This document shows, one piece after another, positions 7,527 to 15,207 of a stretch of 22,123 nucleotides of DNA. The stretch lies in the NCBI GenBank assembly GCA_020631295.1, contig JAHDHN010000011.1:1-22123 (forward strand), written 5' to 3'. Under the pieces are notes generated by a model. It saw nothing but the letters and a program-made list of their open reading frames with translations. It ran no database searches and was not told the DNA's origin. The stretch is from Rickettsiales bacterium (lineage in GTDB: Bacteria > Pseudomonadota > Alphaproteobacteria > Rickettsiales > UBA8987). Each line of letters starts with the position of its first letter. Position 1 is the first letter of the stretch. The position numbers were made by a program, and so were the translations under genes.

Positions 7527-7593
7527 ATGTAAACTTCCTGTATATTCAGTAGTCTCACACTAATACTATTTATATATAAAATCAAATATATTT

Positions 7594-7612
7594 TTATTTA
7601 TCTGATAAATAA
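7594..7612. promoter_or_regulatory. 19-base palindrome upstream of the barrel-like gene, possible operator
   Basis: TTATTTATC (7594-7602), a central T, then GATAAATAA (7604-7612) form a perfect palindrome. It sits in a very AT-rich gap (7527-7633), about 70-90 bases upstream of the start at 7526 and just after the stop of the ArgD-type gene. No U-run follows the hairpin on the minus strand, which argues against a terminator. A protein-binding site in the promoter of the minus-strand gene is the simpler reading, but remains inference. Confidence 0.35.
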
Positions 7613-7633
7613 GGGTATTTTTAATACAGGCTA

Positions 7634-8806
7634 TTATAATGAGAGAAAAATGTCATTCAGAATGCGGTGCAGAGACTGAATATGGCTCTCTTGTATAATA
7701 AGCGGTGGGGTGAGGCGGAGCACTTGGTTGCTGCCGCAGGCGGTAATAATCAGGCCCTTGCTCGCTGCTTTTTCTACGATATCACGCGCAATAGGCTGTT
7801 GTAGCGCCACGCCCATCAGCAGGCCTTCGCCGCGAATCTCTGCGATGTGGTCAGGGTGTAAAGCTTGCAGCTGTTCCAGCTCATCGCGCAATAGCACCCC
7901 CATTTTTTCCACATGTTTCAGGCGCTTTTGGGTCTCATGCAGCACAGCTAGCCCGATGCGCATGCCAAGCAAATTGCCGCCATAGGTGCTGCCATGCATG
8001 CCGGGTGTAATGCAATCTGCCACGGCTTGCTTCATCAAGCAGCCCGCCAGCGGGAAGCCGCCGCCCATGCCCTTGGCGCAGGCGATAATATCCGGCGAGA
8101 TGCCCTGTTTTTGTGAGTGGAACAGGGTGGTGCCGGTGCGCCCAAAGCCGCATTGTACCTCATCTGCAATCAGCAATACATTATGCTCTGTTGCCAGTGC
8201 AGCCACCTGTTGCAGATAGTCTTTTGGTAGCACATGAATACCGCCTTCTGCCTGAATCGGCTCCAGCAAAATGGCTGCCGTGCGTTCACTTATAGCGTTC
8301 TTTAGTGCGTCTATATTGCCAGCTTCTATTTGGGTGAAGCCTTCTAAAAGTGGGCCGAACCCTTCCCGTGCAATGCTATTGCCGCCAGCAGATAAGCTTG
8401 CATAGCTGCGGCCGTGGAATCCGTTGGTGAGCGAGATAATTTCAATACGCTCAGGCTGTCGTGTATACTGATATTGGCGGGCAAGCTTTATTGCCGTTTC
8501 CACCGCTTCCAGCCCGCTGGAGCAAAAGAAGGCGATATCCATATTGGCCGCTTTAGTGAGCGCCTTAGCATAGGCCTGCTGCAGCGGTAGGTGAAATAAA
8601 TTAGCCGTGTGCCAGGCGCGCTTGCCCTGCTTTTTCACCGCTTTTACCAGCGCAGGATGCTGATGGCCCAGGCTGTTTACAGCAATGCCTGCTGAAAAAT
8701 CAAGGTAGCGCTTGCGCCATTTCCCATGCAGCATCACACCCTTACCGCCGACAATATCAATTGGCAAACGGTTATAGCAATGCAGTAACGGTGCTGTTTT
8801 TGGCAT
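7634..8806 (-). CDS. argD: Acetylornithine/ornithine-type class III aminotransferase
   Basis: A PLP-dependent class III aminotransferase of the ArgD type, which transfers the amino group between glutamate and N-acetylglutamate semialdehyde (and often succinyl-diaminopimelate). Seen motifs are CSSGLEAVETAIKLAR for cofactor phosphate binding, NGFHGRS, LLIADEVQCGFGRTG with the PLP-ring Asp, and the Schiff-base Lys in ACAKGMGGGFPLAG (near residue 245). STYGGNLLG and IRGEGLLMG complete the fold. ATG 8806 gives 390 residues; a TTG at 8815 would add three. Neither has a clear Shine-Dalgarno sequence, and I prefer the ATG. The assignment to arginine synthesis is supported by argH in the window, but related enzymes (succinylornithine, GABA aminotransferases) cannot be fully excluded. 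It is separated from nrdB by a palindromic element. Confidence 0.88.
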   Translation of the reverse strand: MPKTAPLLHCYNRLPIDIVGGKGVMLHGKWRKRYLDFSAGIAVNSLGHQHPALVKAVKKQGKRAWHTANLFHLPLQQAYAKALTKAANMDIAFFCSSGLEAVETAIKLARQYQYTRQPERIEIISLTNGFHGRSYASLSAGGNSIAREGFGPLLEGFTQIEAGNIDALKNAISERTAAILLEPIQAEGGIHVLPKDYLQQVAALATEHNVLLIADEVQCGFGRTGTTLFHSQKQGISPDIIACAKGMGGGFPLAGCLMKQAVADCITPGMHGSTYGGNLLGMRIGLAVLHETQKRLKHVEKMGVLLRDELEQLQALHPDHIAEIRGEGLLMGVALQQPIARDIVEKAASKGLIITACGSNQVLRLTPPLIIQESHIQSLHRILNDIFLSL

Positions 8807-8886
8807 AGCCGTCAAGATATACGCATACGAATCTCAAAAGCCAAGGGGAATCGAGATGATTATGCTGTCATCTTGAGTGTGCCATT

Positions 8887-9080
8887 GTCATTTCGAACGG
8901 CCTGCCCTCCGAAGCCTTGGCGTAGGAGGGATGTGAGAAATCTCATGCCCGGATGCTAAGGTATGAATAAAAGCTGCGTGTGCCACATTTTAGAGGTGCA
9001 CATCATCAGGGCATGCTCTGATGTAAAACAAGGCGCAGCTGCAGTGGCATGAGATCCTTCGCATGCGCTCAGGATGACAT
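8887..9080. repeat. Composite palindromic repeat between nrdB and argD
   Basis: The outer ends are GTCATTTCG at 8887 and AGGATGACAT ending at 9080. The matched inner arms are ATCTCATGCC (8940-8949) and GGCATGAGAT (9046-9055). A separate hairpin CCCTCC/GGAGGG lies in the left half (about 8905-8930). AGCTGCG (8972-8978) and CGCAGCT (9034-9040) form a further pair in the middle. A lone GTCATCTTGAG half-site precedes it near 8867. This is the GTCAT-ended class of dispersed palindromes, here larger than copies A and B. It begins right after the nrdB stop and fills most of the 8807-9088 gap, which otherwise shows nothing. Confidence 0.7.
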
Positions 9081-9088
9081 TACACTAT

Positions 9089-10051
9089 CTAACCAAATGC
9101 CTCGTCCCAGGTGCCTTGTGTGGCGGCTTTGGTATATTCAGTCACACGGTTTTCGAAGAAATTTGTGTGCTCTACACCATTGAGGATTTCGTCCAGCCAT
9201 GGCAGCGGGTTCTTGGTGATGCCATAAATGGGCTGCAGCTCCATCTGCATCAAGCGGCGGTCGGCAATATAGCGGATATATTCCTTCACCTCTTTGCTAG
9301 ACAGACCTTGAATGCCTTCGTTGATATTGAAGGCAAGGTCAATAAAGGCATCTTCATGGCTCACAATCGTATCGCACGCTGTATAGATGCGGCGCTTGAG
9401 TTCATCCGTGTTGGCCTCTGGGTTTTCCTGCAGGAAGGTTTTTAGCAGGCGGATGATGGAGTTCGTATGCAAGGTTTCGTCCCGCACCGACCATGTTACC
9501 ACTTGGCCCATGCCCTTCATTTTTCCAAAACGGGGAAAGTTCAACAAAATGGCGAAAGAGGCAAAAAGCTGCAAGCCTTCGGTGAAGCCGCCAAACACCG
9601 CCAGCGTGGTGGCAATATCTTCTTTGGTATCCACACCAAATTGCTGCATATAGTCGTATTTGTCCTTCATTTCCTTATATTGCATAAACTCGGAATAGGT
9701 CGTTTCAGGCATGCCGAGTGTTTCAATCAGATGGCTGTAGGCCGCAATGTGAATGGTCTCCATATTGGAGAAAGCAGCCAGCATCATTTGCACTTCTGTG
9801 GGTTCAAACACGCGGGAATAATGCTTCATATAGCAGTTATTCACTTCAATATCGGCCTGTGTGAAGAAGCGGAAAATTTGCGTGAGCAAATATTTCTCAC
9901 TTTCGGTGAGGTTATATTTCCAGTCTTTCACGTCATCGCCCATAGGGATTTCTTCCGGCAGCCAGTGAATACGCTGCTGTGTCAGCCAGGCCTCATACGC
10001 CCATGGATAGTTAAACGGCTTAAATACCGGTGCTGCATCTAATAATGACAT
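9089..10051 (-). CDS. nrdB: Ribonucleoside-diphosphate reductase, class Ia small subunit
   Basis: Holds the diiron-tyrosyl radical that starts ribonucleotide reduction in partner NrdA. All radical-site residues are visible: metal ligands Asp67 (in TQADIEV), Glu98 and His101 (in METIH), Glu158 (in FTEGLQLF), and Glu192 and His195 (in RDETLH), plus the radical Tyr105 four residues after His101. So this is the tyrosyl-radical type, not the Phe-substituted class Ic. Its 320 residues are short compared with E. coli NrdB (about 376), as in Rickettsiales-like alphaproteobacterial enzymes. A purine-rich GGGAAGAAGAG precedes ATG. It lies 41 bases after nrdA on the same strand, almost certainly in one operon. 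Confidence 0.96.
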   Translation of the reverse strand: MSLLDAAPVFKPFNYPWAYEAWLTQQRIHWLPEEIPMGDDVKDWKYNLTESEKYLLTQIFRFFTQADIEVNNCYMKHYSRVFEPTEVQMMLAAFSNMETIHIAAYSHLIETLGMPETTYSEFMQYKEMKDKYDYMQQFGVDTKEDIATTLAVFGGFTEGLQLFASFAILLNFPRFGKMKGMGQVVTWSVRDETLHTNSIIRLLKTFLQENPEANTDELKRRIYTACDTIVSHEDAFIDLAFNINEGIQGLSSKEVKEYIRYIADRRLMQMELQPIYGITKNPLPWLDEILNGVEHTNFFENRVTEYTKAATQGTWDEAFG

Positions 10052-10092
10052 GTCTCTTCTTCCCTTTTAGACTTTATATTATAGCAATATTA

Positions 10093-11955
10093 CTACTGGC
10101 AGGCCAGGCATTCTTCATACTGGCTGCTCTGCTGCGCTTCGTTTTCCGCTGCATTTTCTGCTTCTTTGCGGCGGCGATAGGCCGGACGCAGCTGCATTTC
10201 AAGCTGATCCGTATTTGCAGCATCTTGCTTATGCGATACTTTTTCTGCACGTTGCACTGAAGTGGAGCGGCAGTAATACAGACTTTTCACGCCCTTCTTC
10301 CAGGCAGAGAAATGCACCTGATGCAGCTCTTTCTTATGCACATCACCTGGCATAAACAGATTGATGGATTGTGCTTGAGAGATAAATGGCGTGCGGTCTG
10401 CCGCATGCTCCACAATCCACATTTGGTCAATTTCAGGTGCGGTTTTGAACACATCTTTCTCTTCTTGGCTCAAGAAATCCAGATGCTGCACAGACCCCTC
10501 ATGCGTGGAAATGGAGGACCAAATCTCGTCTGTATCCTGGCCTTTTTCCTGCAATAACTTTTTCAGGTTTTTGTTGCGCACGGTGAAGGAGCCAGTGAGT
10601 GTTTTTTGCGTGAAGCTGTTTGCTGCAAAAGGCTCAATACCTGGTGAAGAATTACCGCAAATGATGGAGATAGAGGCGGTTGGTGCAATGGCCATAGTGT
10701 TGCTAAAGCGCTTATTCACGCCTGCTTCTTCTGCATCCATGCAGGCGCCGCGCTCTGTGCCCAGCTTTTCATTGGCGGCTTCCACATAGCCGTGAATATG
10801 CTCAAACATTTTCTTGTTCCACACCTTCGCCATCACCGATTCCATAGGCACCAACTTGGATTGCAAGAAGGAGTGGAAGCCCATCACGCCCAAGCCTACG
10901 CTGCGCTCACGCATGGCGGAATAGGTGGCGCGTTCCATAGAGCTTGGTGCTGTTTCGATGAAGTCTTGCAGCACATTGTCCAAAAAGCGCATGATATCTT
11001 CAATGAAGAGTGGGTCGTCCTGCCAGGCTTCAAATGTCTCTAGATTCAGAGACGAGAGACAGCACACAGCGGTGCGTGACTTGCCCAAATGGTCTTCACC
11101 GGTAGGCAGCGTAATCTCGCTACATAGGTTGGATGTCTTTACCTTCAGGCCCAGTTTTTCATGATGCTCAGGGATATGTTTGTTTACATTATCAATGAAC
11201 AGAAGGTAAGGTTCGCCTGTTTCAATACGTGCCGTGAGCAAGCGAATCCAAAGCTCACGCGCATTTACTACAGCGATTACCTTGCTCTTGTCTTTTGGGC
11301 TGCGCAGCTCCCAAATGCCGTCTTCTTCCACGGCTTTCATAAAGTCGTCCGTGATGGCCACGCCATGGTGGATATTCAATGCTTTACGGTTTGGATCACC
11401 GCCTGTGGGGCGACGAATCTCAATAAATTCTTCAATTTCCGGGTGGTCGATGGGCAGATACACCGCAGAGCTACCGCGGCGTAAACTGCCTTGAGAGATG
11501 GCCAATGTTAGCGAGTCTTGCACGCGCATGAACGGCACTACGCCGCTGGTTTTGCCGTTACCGCGCACGGTTTCACCAATAGAGCGCAAATTGCCCCAGT
11601 AGCTACCAATGCCGCCACCGCGAGAGGCCAGCCACACATTTTCGTTCCATAGGTCAACAATGCCTTGCAGGCTGTCATGTGTTTCGTTCAAAAAGCAGCT
11701 GATGGGCAGACCGCGCGTGGTGCCGCCATTGCTGAGGATAGGGGTGGCAGGCATGAACCATAACTTGCCGATATAGTTATAGATGCGGTTGGCATGTGCT
11801 GCATCATCGGCAAAGGCTGCTGCAACGCGTGCAAACATGCTTTGAAAGGTTTCGCCCTCTTGCAAATAGCGGTCCTGCAACACGGCTTTACCAAATGCCG
11901 TAAGATTATCGTCGTAAGCAGTATTCGTTTGTATCGCAGAAATCTCTACAGCCAT
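10093..11955 (-). CDS. nrdA: Ribonucleoside-diphosphate reductase, class Ia large subunit lacking an ATP-cone
   Basis: Reduces ribonucleoside diphosphates to deoxy forms using the radical supplied by NrdB. Visible active-site residues: Cys87 (in PISCFLN), the triad Asn276-Cys278-Glu280 (in SNLCSEI), and a Cys298/299 pair where the second redox cysteine belongs. The radical-transfer tyrosines sit near 560-561 (LYYCRS), and the C-terminal shuttle pair is Cys616/Cys619 (ECLACQ). The 620-residue protein begins almost at the catalytic 10-stranded barrel domain. The roughly 90-residue N-terminal ATP-cone of E. coli NrdA is absent, so activity control by dATP must be missing or different. AGGAG, ten bases before ATG on the minus strand, supports the start. 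Upstream lie two NrdR-box-like sites. It is first in the nrdA-nrdB operon. Confidence 0.96.
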   Translation of the reverse strand: MAVEISAIQTNTAYDDNLTAFGKAVLQDRYLQEGETFQSMFARVAAAFADDAAHANRIYNYIGKLWFMPATPILSNGGTTRGLPISCFLNETHDSLQGIVDLWNENVWLASRGGGIGSYWGNLRSIGETVRGNGKTSGVVPFMRVQDSLTLAISQGSLRRGSSAVYLPIDHPEIEEFIEIRRPTGGDPNRKALNIHHGVAITDDFMKAVEEDGIWELRSPKDKSKVIAVVNARELWIRLLTARIETGEPYLLFIDNVNKHIPEHHEKLGLKVKTSNLCSEITLPTGEDHLGKSRTAVCCLSSLNLETFEAWQDDPLFIEDIMRFLDNVLQDFIETAPSSMERATYSAMRERSVGLGVMGFHSFLQSKLVPMESVMAKVWNKKMFEHIHGYVEAANEKLGTERGACMDAEEAGVNKRFSNTMAIAPTASISIICGNSSPGIEPFAANSFTQKTLTGSFTVRNKNLKKLLQEKGQDTDEIWSSISTHEGSVQHLDFLSQEEKDVFKTAPEIDQMWIVEHAADRTPFISQAQSINLFMPGDVHKKELHQVHFSAWKKGVKSLYYCRSTSVQRAEKVSHKQDAANTDQLEMQLRPAYRRRKEAENAAENEAQQSSQYEECLACQ

Positions 11956-12005
11956 GGTATTTGCACTCCTCTTTATACCTAAAGTTAATATTGTTTAACA
12001 AGATC

Positions 12006-12059
12006 CAGGCATGTTTCATAAGCGATAAAAAACATGCCTGTCTAGCACCATTTTGGTGC
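12006..12059 (-). promoter_or_regulatory. Two consecutive hairpins in the nrdA leader
   Basis: CAGGCATGTTT (12006-12016) and AAACATGCCTG (12030-12040) form a perfect 11-bp inverted repeat around a 13-base loop. Four bases further, GCACCA (12045-12050) and TGGTGC (12054-12059) form a 6-bp stem with a 3-base loop. Both lie between the NrdR-like boxes and the nrdA ribosome binding site, so they would be in the 5' leader if transcription starts near the boxes. No U-run follows the hairpins in the nrdA direction. Their role is unknown; they may affect mRNA stability or be a second operator. Confidence 0.5.
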
Positions 12060-12089
12060 ATATGTATTTTTTAACAGCTTACAGCCTAA

Positions 12090-12136
12090 AATCAATATCT
12101 AGTATGCGTGTAGATGTATAATACTACATATTGTGT
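12090..12136 (-). promoter_or_regulatory. Tandem NrdR-box-like operators for nrdAB
   Basis: Compared with the 16-base NrdR consensus ACACAATATATTGTGT, the site 12121-12136 matches at 13 of 16 positions and the site 12090-12105 at 11 of 16. The starts are exactly 31 bases apart, which is three helical turns and the known spacing of paired NrdR boxes. They lie 135-181 bases upstream of the nrdA start, in the gap shared with the divergent asmA gene. NrdR represses ribonucleotide reductase operons when dATP is bound; the nrdR gene itself is not in the window. Confidence 0.75.
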
Positions 12137-12228
12137 TTTTAATCGAGTCTATCTTGTATTTTATGAAATCGCTAAAAGCGCAGGAAAGCACTGGATTCTA
12201 AGGGGTTAATTCGATAGATTGATGTTAT

Positions 12229-15090
12229 ATGAGTGCAAAAACTGACCATAATACTGCAGAGCCAGCCGCAAAAACGGATGAGGGTAATGTGCAGAAAAAA
12301 CCAAGGAAAAAGAGTGGTTTAGCGAGAAAACTGCTGCTGGTTGTGGGGGTGGTAGTATTTCTCCTGGCTCTATTACAAATTGTCACATCTTTCTATTTTG
12401 GTAATTGGGAAAAGCATAAAGCGCGTATTGCGCCTGCAGTGAAGGCCGCAACGGGGCGTGTGCTGCAAGTGGAAGGTGGATTGTCGTTCCGTCTTTTGCC
12501 ATCGCCCACTTTTATCTTAAAAGAGGCGGTGTTGCTGAACGATGAGGGTGCCATTGCACCTGAATTTGCGCGCATTGGGCGTGTGGTAGTAAAGCCAAGC
12601 TGGGGTGATTTATTCTCTGATTCACCCTCTGTATCGCATGCTTCATTATATGGTGCGCATATTGCCTATGAGGGGCAGGTAAGTGCAGGGCCTGGCAGTG
12701 CAAGCGCTAGCATGGACGCGCTGATGCAGCCTTTGATGGACGAGTCGCGCCAGTTGCGCTCTGTGTCTCTGTATGACACTACATTAGACCATATTATTGG
12801 TGAAAAAGACAATTACATCATCCGTAGTTTTTTCAGCCCACTCACCGCTGTGCGTATGGAGGGGGCGAAGCGCCCGCTGGCAATTGAGAGCCAATTTAAT
12901 TCAGACCAAACGGATTTGGATTTTTTGGGTGAGTTCGAAATTGGGGATATGCGCGATGGTAAAGAGGCGCGGCTGAAGGTGAAGATTACGGCAAATAGCG
13001 CCTATATTTCTGTAGATGGAGTGATATCGCAGCAGGCGAATGCAGGCATTGCTTCGAAAGGAACCTTGGAAGCCAAGCTGGATGACTCGGTGGCCACTTT
13101 TGGGACTATTTTGAGTAATGGAGATGAGCGGCTCTCGAGCATTATTGCAAATGGTCTTGCTGGCGAGCCTATCATGATTCGTTCTAACTATGTGGCGGGA
13201 GAGAATAAAATTGGGTTCACAGACCTTGAAATAGCCGGTGAGCATTCGGTGGGGCAGGGGCTGATGTTGGTGGAGTTGGGTGATTTATATGCGGTGAAAA
13301 CCAAGCTGCATTTCAGTCGGATAGATCTGGATATGTTGCTGCAAAAGAACACGGATTTGCTCAGCGCCATTCAGTTGAAACACGCAAAATCTGCAGGAAA
13401 ATTTGGATTAATACATACAGAAAAAACATTTGATATCAGTGATTTGTCATCGCAACTCCATCTTAATGCTGAACTATCGGCGGAGGCGTTGGTATATAGA
13501 GAGCATGTGATGCATGATGCTGCTATTGCTGTGGTGTTTGAAGAAGGCGGCATGGTGGTGCGCCGCATGCAAGCCATGCAACTGCCTGGTGAGGCCAGCC
13601 TAGAGTTAAACAGTGCGCTGGATGAGAATACGCAGCAGCGCGTTGGGTTGCTTCATATTAAAGGCAAGCAATTTGTGCCGTTTTTAAATTGGCTGGGTGT
13701 GCGTGCGCAGGCAGAGGAGGGCAAGCTGCAAGATTTCACTATTACCGGTAAGGCCAATTTAAGCCCAAAGAAAATGGAGTTCCAACGCATTGATGTGAAT
13801 GTGGACGATCTGAACATGGTAGGGCAGATGGTGATTGATAACAGCCAAGCCAAGGTGGCCAATGCGGCCTTCAGAATTGAGAATCTGAATGTGAACCAAT
13901 ATATGGCGCCGAAGCCTGCCGCGGTGGAAGCAAAGAACCCACAGCAAGATGAGGTGATTTTGGGCATATTCAAGCGGTTTGATGCGGTGCGTGCGCTGGA
14001 TTGGTATTTTGACCGCTTGCGCCTGGCTATCACCATAGACTCATTACAACTACAAGATCGAGTGTTGAGCAATGCAAAAGGCACGTTAGATCTGGGGGAT
14101 GGCGTGCTGCGCTTGAATAATATTGCCTATTCGGATGCGGGCAATAATGTGGTGGGGCATGTGTCTATAGATACGCGCTCACTCAAACCCACCCTGGATG
14201 TGGCGTTGGCCTTTGACCATTTGGATTTGCCGCGCTTTGCTGCCTTTATTGGCCTTGATTTCTTTGATAAAGAGGAAACAGTACCGGCCTTAAGCCCGCA
14301 GTCGCGTTGGGACCAGCGCCGGCTGTTTTTAGAACCGCTGGGCTTTATTGAAAATAAGGTGAAATTGCAGGCGCGCCGCTTCACGGGCTATGGGTTGGAT
14401 GTGGACAACATGCTGTTCCAGGCGGAGTTTAACCGCAAAGATGCCAAAATTCATGCCTTGCAATTTGATATATTTGATGGCCGTCTGAGCGCTGCAGGCA
14501 ATATGATGCTGAGCCCGCCGGAAGTTACCTTGAATATCTCATTGCCCGAATTTGCCTTTGAAAAGGCGGCGAATCAGCTCTTTGGCATCAGCAATTTATC
14601 CGGACGCATGGCCTTGGCGGGCGATATTTTCTTTGCCGGGCTAAGTGCAGAACGCTGGGCGCAAAGCATAAGCGGTAAGCTGGAATTTATCACCTCCGGC
14701 ATTGCCATGGACGGTTTTGATACGGCCCTGTTGCAAGAGCGCATTCCGCAATTAGAAGCCATCAAGACCATTCGCTATTGGACAGACTATTCGCTGAATC
14801 AGGGTGTTACGCAGACCAAGCGTTTTGACGGTGTGGCGCATTTGAGCCAGGGCAAGCTTACCTTTGATGATATTGCTGTGCCCAGCCGTGCCTATCAAAA
14901 AGCCACGCTTTCTGGTGCGATTGATATCAGCGAATGGAAATATAATACAGTGTTCACCATTGTCTGTGATTTTGCCGGTGCATTGGTGGGCATCACCCAC
15001 CGTGCCGTGGGCGCAGTTACACAACCCAACACCGCCTGGAATACCGATAATATCGAACGCTACTGGGAAAAACTATTCTATGGTGGGTAG
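12229..15090 (+). CDS. AsmA-family envelope biogenesis protein
   Basis: A 953-residue member of the AsmA/TamB-like superfamily: inner-membrane-anchored periplasmic proteins that form long beta-groove structures linked to phospholipid transport and outer-membrane assembly. The short basic cytoplasmic N-terminus (residues 1-33, rich in Lys/Arg near 23-34) is followed by one hydrophobic anchor (about 34-56). The typical AsmA start segment then appears (VEGGLSFRLLPSPTF, about 83-97, in the pattern GxLxxxLxPxP). A long beta-repeat periplasmic body ends in an AsmA C-terminal-like region (about 780-940, with LSGRMALAGDIFFAGLSAE and QGKLTFDDIAV). The Shine-Dalgarno sequence is weak, but ATG 12229 places the anchor correctly. 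It is divergent from nrdA and stands alone; the next gene is convergent. The precise paralogue (AsmA, YhjG, YicH type) cannot be told. Confidence 0.88.
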   Translation: MSAKTDHNTAEPAAKTDEGNVQKKPRKKSGLARKLLLVVGVVVFLLALLQIVTSFYFGNWEKHKARIAPAVKAATGRVLQVEGGLSFRLLPSPTFILKEAVLLNDEGAIAPEFARIGRVVVKPSWGDLFSDSPSVSHASLYGAHIAYEGQVSAGPGSASASMDALMQPLMDESRQLRSVSLYDTTLDHIIGEKDNYIIRSFFSPLTAVRMEGAKRPLAIESQFNSDQTDLDFLGEFEIGDMRDGKEARLKVKITANSAYISVDGVISQQANAGIASKGTLEAKLDDSVATFGTILSNGDERLSSIIANGLAGEPIMIRSNYVAGENKIGFTDLEIAGEHSVGQGLMLVELGDLYAVKTKLHFSRIDLDMLLQKNTDLLSAIQLKHAKSAGKFGLIHTEKTFDISDLSSQLHLNAELSAEALVYREHVMHDAAIAVVFEEGGMVVRRMQAMQLPGEASLELNSALDENTQQRVGLLHIKGKQFVPFLNWLGVRAQAEEGKLQDFTITGKANLSPKKMEFQRIDVNVDDLNMVGQMVIDNSQAKVANAAFRIENLNVNQYMAPKPAAVEAKNPQQDEVILGIFKRFDAVRALDWYFDRLRLAITIDSLQLQDRVLSNAKGTLDLGDGVLRLNNIAYSDAGNNVVGHVSIDTRSLKPTLDVALAFDHLDLPRFAAFIGLDFFDKEETVPALSPQSRWDQRRLFLEPLGFIENKVKLQARRFTGYGLDVDNMLFQAEFNRKDAKIHALQFDIFDGRLSAAGNMMLSPPEVTLNISLPEFAFEKAANQLFGISNLSGRMALAGDIFFAGLSAERWAQSISGKLEFITSGIAMDGFDTALLQERIPQLEAIKTIRYWTDYSLNQGVTQTKRFDGVAHLSQGKLTFDDIAVPSRAYQKATLSGAIDISEWKYNTVFTIVCDFAGALVGITHRAVGAVTQPNTAWNTDNIERYWEKLFYGG

Positions 15091-15131
15091 TTATAGCCAC
15101 TCTTCTTAACAAAGTTACAACTCTGCAAATA

Positions 15132-15199
15132 GCCCTCGCTTTCGAAAAGCGGCTGCAAAATGGAGAATTCTTAACTGAAGTGACTATAGTCTGCAGTTA
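15132..15199. other. Hairpin and palindrome between convergent asmA and fabF
   Basis: CGCTTT (15137-15142) and AAAGCG (15146-15151) form a small stem. The surrounding CCCTCGCTTTCG matches the right arm of the repeat at 20235-20318, so this may be a decayed half element. Next to it, TAACTG (15172-15177) and CAGTTA (15194-15199) flank the perfect 10-base palindrome GACTATAGTC (15182-15191). There is no T-run on either strand. It could help end the two converging transcripts, but this is not shown. Confidence 0.35.
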
Positions 15200-15207
15200 G
15201 CAGTTAT

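Noticed and set aside
8807..8815. TTG start adding three residues to the ArgD-type protein
   Set aside because: No ribosome site favours it, and an ATG follows nine bases later; it cannot be excluded but is less likely.
9467..10042. A 191-codon plus-strand frame opposite nrdB
   Set aside because: Shadow of nrdB, whose metal and radical residues are all intact; the antisense product shows no recognisable domain.
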